Shown piece after piece: positions 8,165 through 14,368 of a stretch of DNA of 16,134 bases. The first letter of the stretch is position 1; every line of letters starts with the position of its first letter. This DNA comes from Roseovarius sp. (lineage in GTDB: Bacteria > Pseudomonadota > Alphaproteobacteria > Rhodobacterales > Rhodobacteraceae). The DNA is taken from positions 1 to 16,134 of the forward strand of contig SLDH01000213.1 in NCBI GenBank assembly GCA_007125415.1, read 5' to 3'. Both the position numbers and the translations under genes were made by a program. Under the pieces are notes generated by a model. It saw only the letters and a program-made list of their open reading frames with translations, ran no database searches and was not told where the DNA came from.

Positions 8165-9711
8165 CGGCCCTTGAAAAGCCCGCCCAGAACCCCGCGCACG
8201 ATCCGGCGCCCGGTGGTGCCTCTCAGTTCCTTGATCACCGCCTCGGTCATGGCGGACCCGATGCTATCGCTTTGCCGCGGGCTGCGCGCGGTGCTGCGCG
8301 GGACCTTCTTGCCCGAATAGCGCCGCGCCTGGCTGAACTCGCGCATCTGCGGGCTGAGGCCCTCGTCCTGCTCGATCCGGGTTTCCTCGGCCTCGGCCTC
8401 CCGCGCGGCGGCGTCGGCCCGGGCCGCAAGCATCTCATGGGCGGAATGACGGTCGATTGCCGTGTCGTATTTGCCGGCAAAGGGCGAGGCCGCGATCACC
8501 TCCGCCCGCTCCTGCGGCGTGATCGTCCCCAGCCTGGAGGATGGCGGACGGATCAGGGTGCGCTCCACGATGCCCGGCGCGCCCTTCTCCTGCAGCATCG
8601 AGGTGACCGCCTCGCCCACGCCGACATCGCGGATCGCCTCGGCAGTGTCGAAACGCGGATTGGGGCGGTAGGTTTCGGCGGCGCGGCGCAAGGCCCGCTG
8701 GTCACGCGCGGTGAAGGCGCGCAACGCATGCTGAACACGGTTGCCAAGCTGCCCGAGGATATCCTCGGGCACATCATCGGGGTTCTGCGTGATGAAATAG
8801 ACCCCGACCCCCTTGGAGCGGATGAGCCGGGCCACCTGCTCGACCTTCTCTACCAGCGCGTCCGGGGCCCCTCTGAAGAGCAGATGCGCCTCGTCGAAGA
8901 AGAACACCAGCCGGGGTTTCGGCGGGTCGCCCACCTCGGGCAACGACTCGAAAAGCTCGGACAGCAGCCAGAGCAGGAAGGTCGCATAGAGCCGGGGGGA
9001 CCCCATCAGCCTGTCTGCCGCCAGAATGTTGATCCGGCCCCGCCCGTCGGGCGCTGTATACATGAGGTCCGACAGCGCCAGCGCGGGCTCGCCGAAAAAC
9101 CCTGCGCCGCCCTGATTTTCCAGCACCAGAAGCTGGCGCTGGATGGCCCCCACGGATTGGGACGCGATATTGCCGAAGCGCAAGGACAGCGTTCGGGCGT
9201 TCTGACCCACCCAGAGCAGCATCGCCTGCAGGTCCTTCAGATCGAGCAGGGGCAGGCCCTCCTCATCGGCCACCCGGAAGGTGATGTTCATCACCCCTTC
9301 CTGCGCATCGGTGAGCCCCAGCAGCCGCGACAGCAGCAGCGGCCCCATCTCGGCCACGGTTGTACGCACCGGATGGCCCTGCGCGCCCAGAAGATCCCAG
9401 AAAGTGACTGGAAAGCCGCCATAACTGAAATCGTCGAACTTCATGGTGGCGGCGCGGCGGGTAAAGGCCTCATGCAGTTTGCCATCCGGTGATCCGGCAA
9501 AGGCCATCCCCCCGAGATCGCCCTTCACATCCGACAAGAAGACCGGCACACCGGCGGCCGAGAAACCTTCAGCCATGATCTGCAGGGTCACTGTCTTGCC
9601 GGTGCCCGTGGCACCCGCAATCAACCCGTGACGATTGGCATATCCGAGGCTGAGGCCCTGCGGGTCTGTGTAATCCGGGCCGGCACCGCCGATAAATACA
9701 TTGTCTTTCAA
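8161..9711 (-). CDS. HerA-like ATPase of the DUF853 (YjgR) family
   Basis: A 516-residue P-loop ATPase of the HerA/FtsK superfamily. Walker A is GATGTGKT (33-40), preceded by the family's NRHGLIAG strand; DVKGDLGGMA (61-70) follows; Walker B is RLVFFFDEAH (267-276). The sensor region FITQNPDDVPEDILGQLGNRVQHALRAFT (307-334) is typical of DUF853. A charged, alanine-rich stretch (about 425-455) leads to a basic C-terminus. Cellular function is poorly known; DNA translocation or repair is inferred from the superfamily only. The start must be TTG at 9711: AAGGGA sits 7 bases upstream, an in-frame TGA lies just before it, and no ATG precedes the conserved N-terminus. It stands alone, convergent with the kinase gene. 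Confidence 0.93.
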   Translation of the reverse strand: MKDNVFIGGAGPDYTDPQGLSLGYANRHGLIAGATGTGKTVTLQIMAEGFSAAGVPVFLSDVKGDLGGMAFAGSPDGKLHEAFTRRAATMKFDDFSYGGFPVTFWDLLGAQGHPVRTTVAEMGPLLLSRLLGLTDAQEGVMNITFRVADEEGLPLLDLKDLQAMLLWVGQNARTLSLRFGNIASQSVGAIQRQLLVLENQGGAGFFGEPALALSDLMYTAPDGRGRINILAADRLMGSPRLYATFLLWLLSELFESLPEVGDPPKPRLVFFFDEAHLLFRGAPDALVEKVEQVARLIRSKGVGVYFITQNPDDVPEDILGQLGNRVQHALRAFTARDQRALRRAAETYRPNPRFDTAEAIRDVGVGEAVTSMLQEKGAPGIVERTLIRPPSSRLGTITPQERAEVIAASPFAGKYDTAIDRHSAHEMLAARADAAAREAEAEETRIEQDEGLSPQMREFSQARRYSGKKVPRSTARSPRQSDSIGSAMTEAVIKELRGTTGRRIVRGVLGGLFKGR

Positions 9712-9722
9712 AAGCTTGTCCC

Positions 9723-9749
9723 TTGGTCAGAATTTTTCCTTGCTATGAA
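9723..9749 (+). promoter_or_regulatory. Candidate extended -10 promoter for the upstream small RNA
   Basis: TTGGTC (9723-9728), 15 bases, then TGC-TATGAA with an extended -10 TG at 9741-9742 and the hexamer at 9744-9749. The predicted start is near 9756. The spacing is short, so this is a tentative call. The box overlaps the divergent TTG-start gene's ribosome site. Confidence 0.3.
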
Positions 9750-9755
9750 CATACA

Positions 9756-9869
9756 AAGTTAAGGATTTCATGCCAGTCTCAAAGTCGCCCCGCTGGCCGC
9801 ATGTCCTCCTGGCTGCGGAGCGACTTCCTCCCTGTCAGACTGGCCGCGCCCTGTGCGCGGCCTCTTTTC
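9756..9869 (+). ncRNA. Candidate small RNA with anti-Shine-Dalgarno CCUCCU loop
   Basis: About 110 bases can fold into nested helices. GCCAGTCT (9772-9779) pairs with AGACTGGC (9837-9844). AAGTCGC (9782-9788) pairs with GCGACTT (9820-9826), continued after one mismatch by CCGC (9790-9793) with GCGG (9815-9818), and GCC (9796-9798) with GGC (9811-9813). The apical loop contains CCUCCU (9805-9810), and the unpaired 3' side carries CCUCCC (9827-9832). A strong terminator follows at once. This resembles in design the alphaproteobacterial CcsR/alpha-r14 RNAs, which display C/U-rich anti-SD loops; homology is not shown. A 45-codon frame begins at 9770 (AAGGA upstream), but its peptide has no recognisable character. 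Confidence 0.5.
9842..9868 (+). terminator. Intrinsic terminator ending the small RNA candidate
   Basis: A perfect 8-bp stem, GGCCGCGC (9842-9849) and GCGCGGCC (9855-9862), encloses loop CCTGT and is followed by TCTTTT. No protein gene on this strand ends nearby (the previous plus-strand gene stops at 8164), so it implies a separate transcript. Confidence 0.75.
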
Positions 9870-9894
9870 CCCTAGAATTCAGGCACTTTCCCTG

Positions 9895-9923
9895 TTGACG
9901 CCTGTGACATGTTGTCCTAGCGT
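9895..9923 (+). promoter_or_regulatory. Probable sigma-70 promoter of a second short transcript
   Basis: TTGACG (9895-9900), 17 bases, TAGCGT (9918-9923); the predicted start is near 9930. The next protein gene starts more than 200 bases downstream and beyond a terminator. Confidence 0.45.
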
Positions 9924-9929
9924 GCACTC

Positions 9930-9998
9930 ACAAGTCGGCCGAGTCCGGCAGGGAGAAACACACCAAAGTCGAAAGAGGCCGCATGGCCTCTTTTGCAT
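9930..9998 (+). ncRNA. Candidate second small RNA (about 65-70 bases)
   Basis: The interval lies between a good promoter (9895-9923) and a hairpin-U-tract terminator (9972-9994). It contains a small GCCG-AGTC-CGGC hairpin near 9938-9949, an unpaired purine-rich AGGGAGAAACACACC stretch, then the terminator stem. No convincing reading frame is present. It could instead be an attenuated leader for the IalB-family gene 150 bases further on. Confidence 0.4.
9972..9994 (+). terminator. Intrinsic terminator, possibly bidirectional
   Basis: AAAGAGGCC (9972-9980), loop GCAT, GGCCTCTTT (9985-9993) followed by further T residues. An outer GTCGAAA (9968-9974) can alternatively pair with TTTCGAC (9999-10005). 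Because the stem ends in AAAGAG/CTCTTT, it also reads as a terminator on the minus strand. It repeats the GGCCTCTTTT end of the terminator at 9842. Confidence 0.75.
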
Positions 9999-10006
9999 TT
10001 TCGACG

Positions 10007-10027
10007 GCTCATCACATGATGATGAGC
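10007..10027. repeat. Perfect 8-bp inverted repeat upstream of the ialB-family promoter
   Basis: GCTCATCA (10007-10014), spacer CATGA, TGATGAGC (10020-10027). It lies 14 bases upstream of the -35 box at 10042, a position that suits an activator or repressor site. The symmetric GATGA half-sites are not a motif I can name. Confidence 0.4.
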
Positions 10028-10041
10028 GGCGAAATTCCGCC

Positions 10042-10070
10042 TTGCATCAAAGCCGGCTCTGAGATTTCAT
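10042..10070 (+). promoter_or_regulatory. Candidate promoter of the IalB-family gene
   Basis: TTGCAT (10042-10047), 17 bases, TTTCAT (10065-10070). The predicted start near 10077 gives a leader of about 68 bases. The -10 box matches the consensus at four of six positions. Confidence 0.3.
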
Positions 10071-10144
10071 CCTGACACTCATGTGGCGCCATGATAAGGC
10101 CCCGATCGAGCAAGAAACGCAACATCGTGAACTCAGGGAACATT

Positions 10145-10783
10145 ATGTCCAAACTGATCTACACCTTCCCGATCCTCGCCGCCCTTGGGATGGCCACGCC
10201 CGTTTTTGCACAGGACACGGACGCCGATGAGCCGGCGGCGGACACGGCCGCGAACGGCGGCGGCGAAGCGGTGGAGACGCTCCAGGGTCAGGGCGCATTT
10301 ACCGATCTCGACATGGGCAACGAAGTCCTTGACGACCCGACCTATACGCAGGCCGTGCATGAAGACTGGGAGCTGAAGTGCTTTCGCTCCGAGGCCGAGC
10401 AGGATCCGTGCCAGATGTACCAGTTGCTCTTTGAGGAGGGTGGCAATCCGGTGGCGGAATTCAGCATCTTCCGGCTCCCCGGCCAGTCGCAGGCGATGGC
10501 GGGTGCGACGATCATCGTGCCCTTGGGGACATTGCTGACCGAGGACATCAAGATATCGGTCGACGGTGGCCGCGCCAAGAGCTATTCCTACCGCTTTTGC
10601 AACATGGTCGGGTGCTACGCGCAGATCGGCCTGACGGAGGATGATGTCAATGCCTTCCGCCGCGGGATGGAAGCGCAGATCCAGATCGTGCCCGCACAAG
10701 CCCCCGATCAGGTGGTGAATATCCCCGTCTCGCTCAGGGGCTTTACCGCTGCCTTCGAAGAGACCAGCGTCCTTGACGATTAA
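10145..10783 (+). CDS. Secreted invasion-associated locus B (IalB) family protein
   Basis: A 212-residue precursor with a Sec signal peptide at residues 1-22 (MSKLIYTFPILAALG..PVFA, cut before QD). An acidic, low-complexity linker (about 23-60) precedes the IalB domain (about 72-205). The domain keeps the family pattern HEDWELKCF, four cysteines (C79, C89, C152, C157) likely to form two disulfides, PLGTLL near 126-131 and SYRFCNMVGCYAQ. IalB was named in Bartonella erythrocyte invasion, but homologues are general envelope proteins of free-living alphaproteobacteria and the molecular role is unknown. I chose ATG 10145 because AGGGA is just upstream and the signal peptide starts there; ATG 10091 would add 18 residues ahead of it. 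The gene is monocistronic, ends in a hairpin, and is convergent with the ketoacyl synthase gene. Confidence 0.88.
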   Translation: MSKLIYTFPILAALGMATPVFAQDTDADEPAADTAANGGGEAVETLQGQGAFTDLDMGNEVLDDPTYTQAVHEDWELKCFRSEAEQDPCQMYQLLFEEGGNPVAEFSIFRLPGQSQAMAGATIIVPLGTLLTEDIKISVDGGRAKSYSYRFCNMVGCYAQIGLTEDDVNAFRRGMEAQIQIVPAQAPDQVVNIPVSLRGFTAAFEETSVLDD

Positions 10784-10795
10784 GGGACCAGTCTT

Positions 10796-10829
10796 GCAGG
10801 GGCGGGCTGCCGGCCGCTCCTGCTTGTTG
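10796..10829 (+). terminator. Probable terminator after the IalB-family gene
   Basis: GCAGGGGCGG (10796-10805) pairs with CCGCTCCTGC (10814-10823) over 10 bp with one G-U pair, loop of 8, followed by TTGTTG. The weak U-run makes it an imperfect but plausible terminator 12 bases after the stop codon. Confidence 0.55.
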
Positions 10830-10849
10830 CGCACCTGCTGCCGCAGCTC

Positions 10850-12061
10850 TCAGGGCGCACGCCTCAAAGCGATCACGGCGTTCAGCCCTCCGAAGGCAAA
10901 GGCGTTGGAGAGCGCCACGCCGATCTCGGCTTCGCGCGCGACGTTGGGCACAACATCCAGCGCGCATTCCGGGTCCGGCTCCTCATAGCCGATGGTGGGG
11001 GCGACGATGCCATCGCGCAAGGCCATGATGCAGGCGAGCAGTTCCACCGCGCCGGTCCCGCCGATGAGATGACCATGCATGGATTTGGTCGAGGAGATCA
11101 TCAGCCGGTCTGCATGCGCCCCGAACACATCGGCGACCGCCGCGCATTCGGTCTTGTCATTGGCGGCCGTCCCTGTGCCATGGGCGTTGATGTAACCCAC
11201 CTCCTCGGGGTTGATGCCGGCATTCTGCAAGGCACCGCTGATGGCGCGCGCGGCTCCCTGTTTTGATGGCATGACGATATCGGCGGCATCCGAGGACATG
11301 GCAAAGCCCGCCACCTCGGCGAGGATTTCGGCCCCGCGCGCCCGGGCATGGTCATATTCCTCGAAGACGAAAATGCCTGCCCCTTCGCCCTGAACCATGC
11401 CGTTGCGATTGGCAGAAAACGGGCGGCAGGCATCGCGGGACATCACGCGCAGACCTTCCCAGGCCTTCACGCCCCCGAAACAGAGCATCGATTCCGAGCC
11501 CCCTGTGAGCATCACCGGGCTCATCCCGCTCTGGATCATCTGAAAGGCCTGCGCCATCGCGTGGTTGGACGAGGCACAGGCGGTCGAGACGGTGAAGCTC
11601 GGCCCTTTCAGGTTGAACTCCATCGAGACATGGCTGGCCGCCGCGTTGTTCATCAGCTTGGGCACGACAAAGGGATGAACACGATTCTTGCCATCCTCGT
11701 AGACGCTGCGGTAGTTCTCGTCGAGCGTGGTCATCCCGCCGCCGGAATTGCCCAGCACGACGCCCGAGCGGGCCGCCAGTTCGCCCGTGAATTCAAGGCC
11801 GGCCTGTGCCATCGCCTCACGGGCGGCAATGAGGGTGAACTGGGTGAAACGATCATACAGCGCGAGTTGCTGGCGGTTGAAGAAATCGTCGCAGACATAA
11901 TCCATCACCTGCCCGCCGATGCGGATGGCCAGGCGTTCGACGTCGCGAAAGGCGAGCGCGCGAATACCACAGTGCCCTTCGCGCATCGCCTCGAGCGTTT
12001 CACCGACATTGTGGCCCAGAGCGTTGATGCTGCCGGCACCTGTGATGACAACCCGTTTCAA
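10850..12061 (-). CDS. Beta-ketoacyl-ACP synthase (FabF/NodE-like KAS II family)
   Basis: A condensing enzyme that extends an acyl chain with malonyl-ACP. In 403 residues the thiolase-fold triad is complete: C162 in VSTACASSNHA, H294 in INAHGTGTAANDKTE and H331 in KSMHGHLIGGTGA with K326. The C-terminal NAFAFGGLNAVIAL is the family ending. It starts at TTG (12061), whose TTGA overlaps the stop codon of the upstream acyl carrier protein gene by 4 bases; there is no independent Shine-Dalgarno, so translational coupling is likely. A dedicated ACP partner points to a special acyl product (lipid A, capsule or other envelope lipid) rather than bulk fatty-acid synthesis, but the product is unknown. 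No dehydratase, reductase or acyltransferase gene adjoins. Housekeeping fabF cannot be excluded, but the pairing argues against it. Confidence 0.9.
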   Translation of the reverse strand: MKRVVITGAGSINALGHNVGETLEAMREGHCGIRALAFRDVERLAIRIGGQVMDYVCDDFFNRQQLALYDRFTQFTLIAAREAMAQAGLEFTGELAARSGVVLGNSGGGMTTLDENYRSVYEDGKNRVHPFVVPKLMNNAAASHVSMEFNLKGPSFTVSTACASSNHAMAQAFQMIQSGMSPVMLTGGSESMLCFGGVKAWEGLRVMSRDACRPFSANRNGMVQGEGAGIFVFEEYDHARARGAEILAEVAGFAMSSDAADIVMPSKQGAARAISGALQNAGINPEEVGYINAHGTGTAANDKTECAAVADVFGAHADRLMISSTKSMHGHLIGGTGAVELLACIMALRDGIVAPTIGYEEPDPECALDVVPNVAREAEIGVALSNAFAFGGLNAVIALRRAP

Positions 12062-12315
12062 GACTGTTCTGCGACCAGGCGGTTGATGCCTTCAATGATC
12101 GAGGCGACAGTGGAGATGTCGAACTCGCTCTCGGCCGGCGCGTTTGCATTGAACGGAACGGTAATGTCGAACTCCTCTTCGATCGCGAAAATGCTTTCGA
12201 CAAGGCCCAGGCTGTCGATCCCCAGTTCCTCGAGCGTGCTGTCGGGTGTCACATCGGATGGCTCAAGCACGGCCTGCTCGGCAATTATCTTGATGACGCG
12301 CTCTTCTATGGTCAT
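12058..12315 (-). CDS. Acyl carrier protein, specialised (NodF/RkpF-like)
   Basis: An 85-residue acidic four-helix carrier. The phosphopantetheine site is S35 in LGIDSLGLVE; helix 2 continues as SIFAIEEEFDITVPF. The segment after helix 2 (NANAPAESEFDISTV) is longer than in housekeeping AcpP and resembles the NodF/RkpF/AcpXL-type carriers that serve one specialised ketosynthase. The start is ATG 12315 with a weak GGGGG upstream. Its TGA overlaps the TTG start of the ketoacyl synthase gene, making an obligate pair. Two inverted repeats lie in the 148 bases upstream (12360-12404). Pathway and acyl cargo are unknown. Confidence 0.9.
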   Translation of the reverse strand: MTIEERVIKIIAEQAVLEPSDVTPDSTLEELGIDSLGLVESIFAIEEEFDITVPFNANAPAESEFDISTVASIIEGINRLVAEQS

Positions 12316-12359
12316 GTCACGGCCCCCAACCGGTATGGCTCGTGCGGGATTTAGAGGCT

Positions 12360-12376
12360 TTCCAAGCGATTTGGAA
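12360..12376. promoter_or_regulatory. Inverted repeat TTCCAA-N5-TTGGAA upstream of the ACP gene, possible operator
   Basis: A perfect 6-bp palindrome with a 5-base centre, 45 bases before the ACP start. On the minus strand its first half (TTCCAA) can act as a poor -35 box, followed after 17 bases by TAAATC, so a regulator bound here would cover the promoter. Motif matching only. Confidence 0.3.
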
Positions 12377-12386
12377 CCATTTTCTT

Positions 12387-12404
12387 CACATGCTGACGCA
12401 TGTG
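12387..12404. repeat. Perfect 7-bp hairpin CACATGC-TGAC-GCATGTG
   Basis: Lies between the L,D-transpeptidase stop codon and the ACP start, both on the minus strand. It has a four-base loop and no U-tract on either strand, so it is not a standard intrinsic terminator. It could be an operator or an mRNA processing hairpin. Confidence 0.35.
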
Positions 12405-12463
12405 CAGTGGCGCCGAAACCGAGCCGAAGATGAGAAATTCGGGATCAGACCGCGGGGCAGATT

Positions 12464-14074
12464 TCAGCCCTGAACCCCCGGAAGCTGCACACCCGCCCGT
12501 TCGAGCGCGTTCCATATCGCCGCGTCACGGCCATAGACGTCTCGCCGGTAATGGGCCTCACCAGAAGCTGTCACGAAGGCCGTCCGGTAAATGAGGTGAA
12601 TGGGGATCGGATGCTCCAGGTCCAACCGCGTCTCGCGGCCGGTATTCAGTATGCCATGGAAGAGGCCCTGGGGATCATCGGCCTGCTCGGCCAGCAGGGT
12701 ATAGGCAAATTCGAACGGGTCGGCGAGCCGCACGCAGCCGGAACTATGGGCCGGCACGTCGGTGGCAAAGAGGTTCTTCTGCGGCGTATCGTGCAGGTAG
12801 ATATTGTATTGGTTGGGGAACATGAACTTCACGAGGCCCAGCGAATTGCGCGGAGAAGGCGGCTGTTTGACCGAATAGGGGAAGGTGCGGGCCGTGTATC
12901 TCGAAAAATCGATGCTGCTGCGGCTGACCTCGCGGCCCCTGCTGTCATAAAGGCGCAGATAGCTGGCGGCATTCCGGTTGCGCTGCATCCGGGGCAGATA
13001 TTCGCGTGCAACGATGGAGCGGGGCACATGCCATGTGGGATTGATGACCATGTGATTCATCACATCCGAAAATTCCGGTGTCTGCCGATCTGCAAGTGCC
13101 CTGCCGACAATCGACCGTGTCTCGAAAATCTGTGCATCGTTCTTGATGATCCGGCTGCTGAAATCGGTTATGTTCACCAGAATATGCCGCTCTCCGCGGT
13201 CGCGGTTGAACCAGCGTTCGCGCTCGAGGGCCACAAGCACGGATTTGAGCCGCGCCTCGGGGCCCTTGTTGATTTCGGCCATGGTCACAGCCCCGGCGAC
13301 CCCATCCGTCTCCAGCCCATGGGTGTCCTGAAACCGCGTGACGGCATCCTTGAGCCTTGCGTCATAGCTTGCGCTGGCGCTGCGCTCCAGATAGCCCATC
13401 ACGATCAGCCGGTTGCGCAAGGCAAGGACGGACGCCCCTGTGTCTCCGGGTTTGAGCGACTGCGCCTGCACGACCGGTCCCCAGCCACCCTGTGCGATCA
13501 GATGCTCCAGCCGCGCCTTTTGCCGCATCAGCCGGGCATATTCCGTTGTTTGCGGCGCAAGCCCCCGCAGATAGGCGACGGGGTCTGCCTTGGTTAAGCC
13601 CTCAAGATGGGCGCGGCGATCCTGTTCGATCGTGTCGCGATTGTTGGCGGGCAGCACGCGAGACTTGTCGAGCATCCCGGACTGCAAATCAGCCGCAAGG
13701 CGCAGGAATGTCTTGCTCAACGCCACCTCGGCAAAGCCGAGGTCACGGGCGGTGCGCACTTCCTGCAACTCTGCAAGCAGGCGCGCCGCATCATATCTTT
13801 CCTCGGGAAAACCATGCGCCCCCGCTCCGGATATCGCCACGAAGAGCGCCTGGCGACGGGCCCGCTCGACCGGCGTGGAACCGGTCCAGATTCCGGTATA
13901 GTTTGCCTCACGATAGAATTGCGCCAGTTCCCGATCATCGGAAGCGGCTTCGGCCACTGCCTGCCGGAACGCTGTCGCCTCCGCCCGGGCCAGTGAAGCC
14001 GCAAAGACAAAAACCATTGAAAGCAGTATGATGAAGCCGGTATGCAGGCTTGCGTGGCGTATCGTGAGCAACAT
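12464..14074 (-). CDS. Murein L,D-transpeptidase, YcbB/LdtD-like (YkuD catalytic domain)
   Basis: A periplasmic peptidoglycan enzyme expected to make 3-3 (mDAP-mDAP) cross-links. The 536-residue precursor has a signal peptide or N-terminal anchor (hydrophobic 13-29, ending ARA). A YcbB-type scaffold domain spans about 35-200 and a peptidoglycan-binding domain 206-270 (SLKPGDTGASVLALRNRL...GLETDGVAGAVT). The YkuD domain covers about 296-450, with H428 (YLHDTPQK) and the catalytic motif HSSGCVRL (443-450, nucleophile C447). HMVINPTWHVPRSIV (341-355) and the capping subdomain insert are typical of YcbB. It is somewhat shorter than E. coli YcbB (615). The ATG at 14074 has GGAAAGAAG upstream. It is divergent from a DUF882 gene, echoing the ycbB-ycbK adjacency of E. 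coli. Confidence 0.93.
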   Translation of the reverse strand: MLLTIRHASLHTGFIILLSMVFVFAASLARAEATAFRQAVAEAASDDRELAQFYREANYTGIWTGSTPVERARRQALFVAISGAGAHGFPEERYDAARLLAELQEVRTARDLGFAEVALSKTFLRLAADLQSGMLDKSRVLPANNRDTIEQDRRAHLEGLTKADPVAYLRGLAPQTTEYARLMRQKARLEHLIAQGGWGPVVQAQSLKPGDTGASVLALRNRLIVMGYLERSASASYDARLKDAVTRFQDTHGLETDGVAGAVTMAEINKGPEARLKSVLVALERERWFNRDRGERHILVNITDFSSRIIKNDAQIFETRSIVGRALADRQTPEFSDVMNHMVINPTWHVPRSIVAREYLPRMQRNRNAASYLRLYDSRGREVSRSSIDFSRYTARTFPYSVKQPPSPRNSLGLVKFMFPNQYNIYLHDTPQKNLFATDVPAHSSGCVRLADPFEFAYTLLAEQADDPQGLFHGILNTGRETRLDLEHPIPIHLIYRTAFVTASGEAHYRRDVYGRDAAIWNALERAGVQLPGVQG

Positions 14075-14101
14075 TTCTTCTTTCCAGACCTTCCCTGACG
14101 A

Positions 14102-14132
14102 TTACTAGGCTACAGCAGAAAGCCGATGTCAA
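14102..14132 (-). promoter_or_regulatory. Candidate promoter of the L,D-transpeptidase gene
   Basis: On the minus strand a consensus -35 TTGACA (14132-14127) is followed after 19 bases by TAGTAA (14107-14102). The -35 box is perfect but the spacer is long and the -10 box weak. Confidence 0.35.
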
Positions 14133-14205
14133 ACTTCACGACTGCGTCAGCGCCATGGGGGCGGATGCTTTGCTCCTTCCGTTGCACTTATGTGGCAGGT
14201 CCGCG

Positions 14206-14226
14206 GCAATTTGCGCGAAAAATTGC
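14206..14226. repeat. Perfect inverted repeat GCAATTT-N7-AAATTGC in the divergent cell-wall promoter region
   Basis: 7-bp half-sites around GCGCGAA, midway between the two divergent peptidoglycan genes (14074 and 14369), in a locally AT-rich patch. The spacing suits a dimeric regulator. No family assignment is possible by eye, and I could not find a clear plus-strand promoter in 14227-14368. Confidence 0.4.
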
Positions 14227-14368
14227 TCAAATGGCTTGTGATTTGCCGACCGGGAAAAAACAGCCTTTTTCGCCGATTCTTAATGTGTCATGGTTATCGC
14301 GCTTGGGGTGGACAGGCAACGCTGCGCAACAGCGGCACAGACAGGCAAGCACGGGACAGAAGTTAATC

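Noticed and set aside
9770..9907. A short ATG frame with AAGGA upstream inside the small-RNA candidate
   Set aside because: Its codons coincide with the RNA helices and terminator and the peptide is unremarkable. I prefer the RNA explanation, but a dual-function RNA is not fully excluded.
9756..9998. SRP RNA (4.5S), 6S RNA or tmRNA in the structured intergenic region
   Set aside because: The SRP core (GGUCAGG...GGAAGCAGCC-type loops) and tmRNA tRNA-like ends are absent on both strands, and the fold is not the long single hairpin of 6S RNA.
9853..10062. A 69-codon GTG frame across both terminators in the intergenic region
   Set aside because: It has no ribosome site, runs through two intrinsic terminators, and the peptide has no recognisable pattern.
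14126..14368. N-terminal extension of the DUF882 protein by 81 codons
   Set aside because: It would bury the Tat signal inside the protein and overlap the divergent promoter region.
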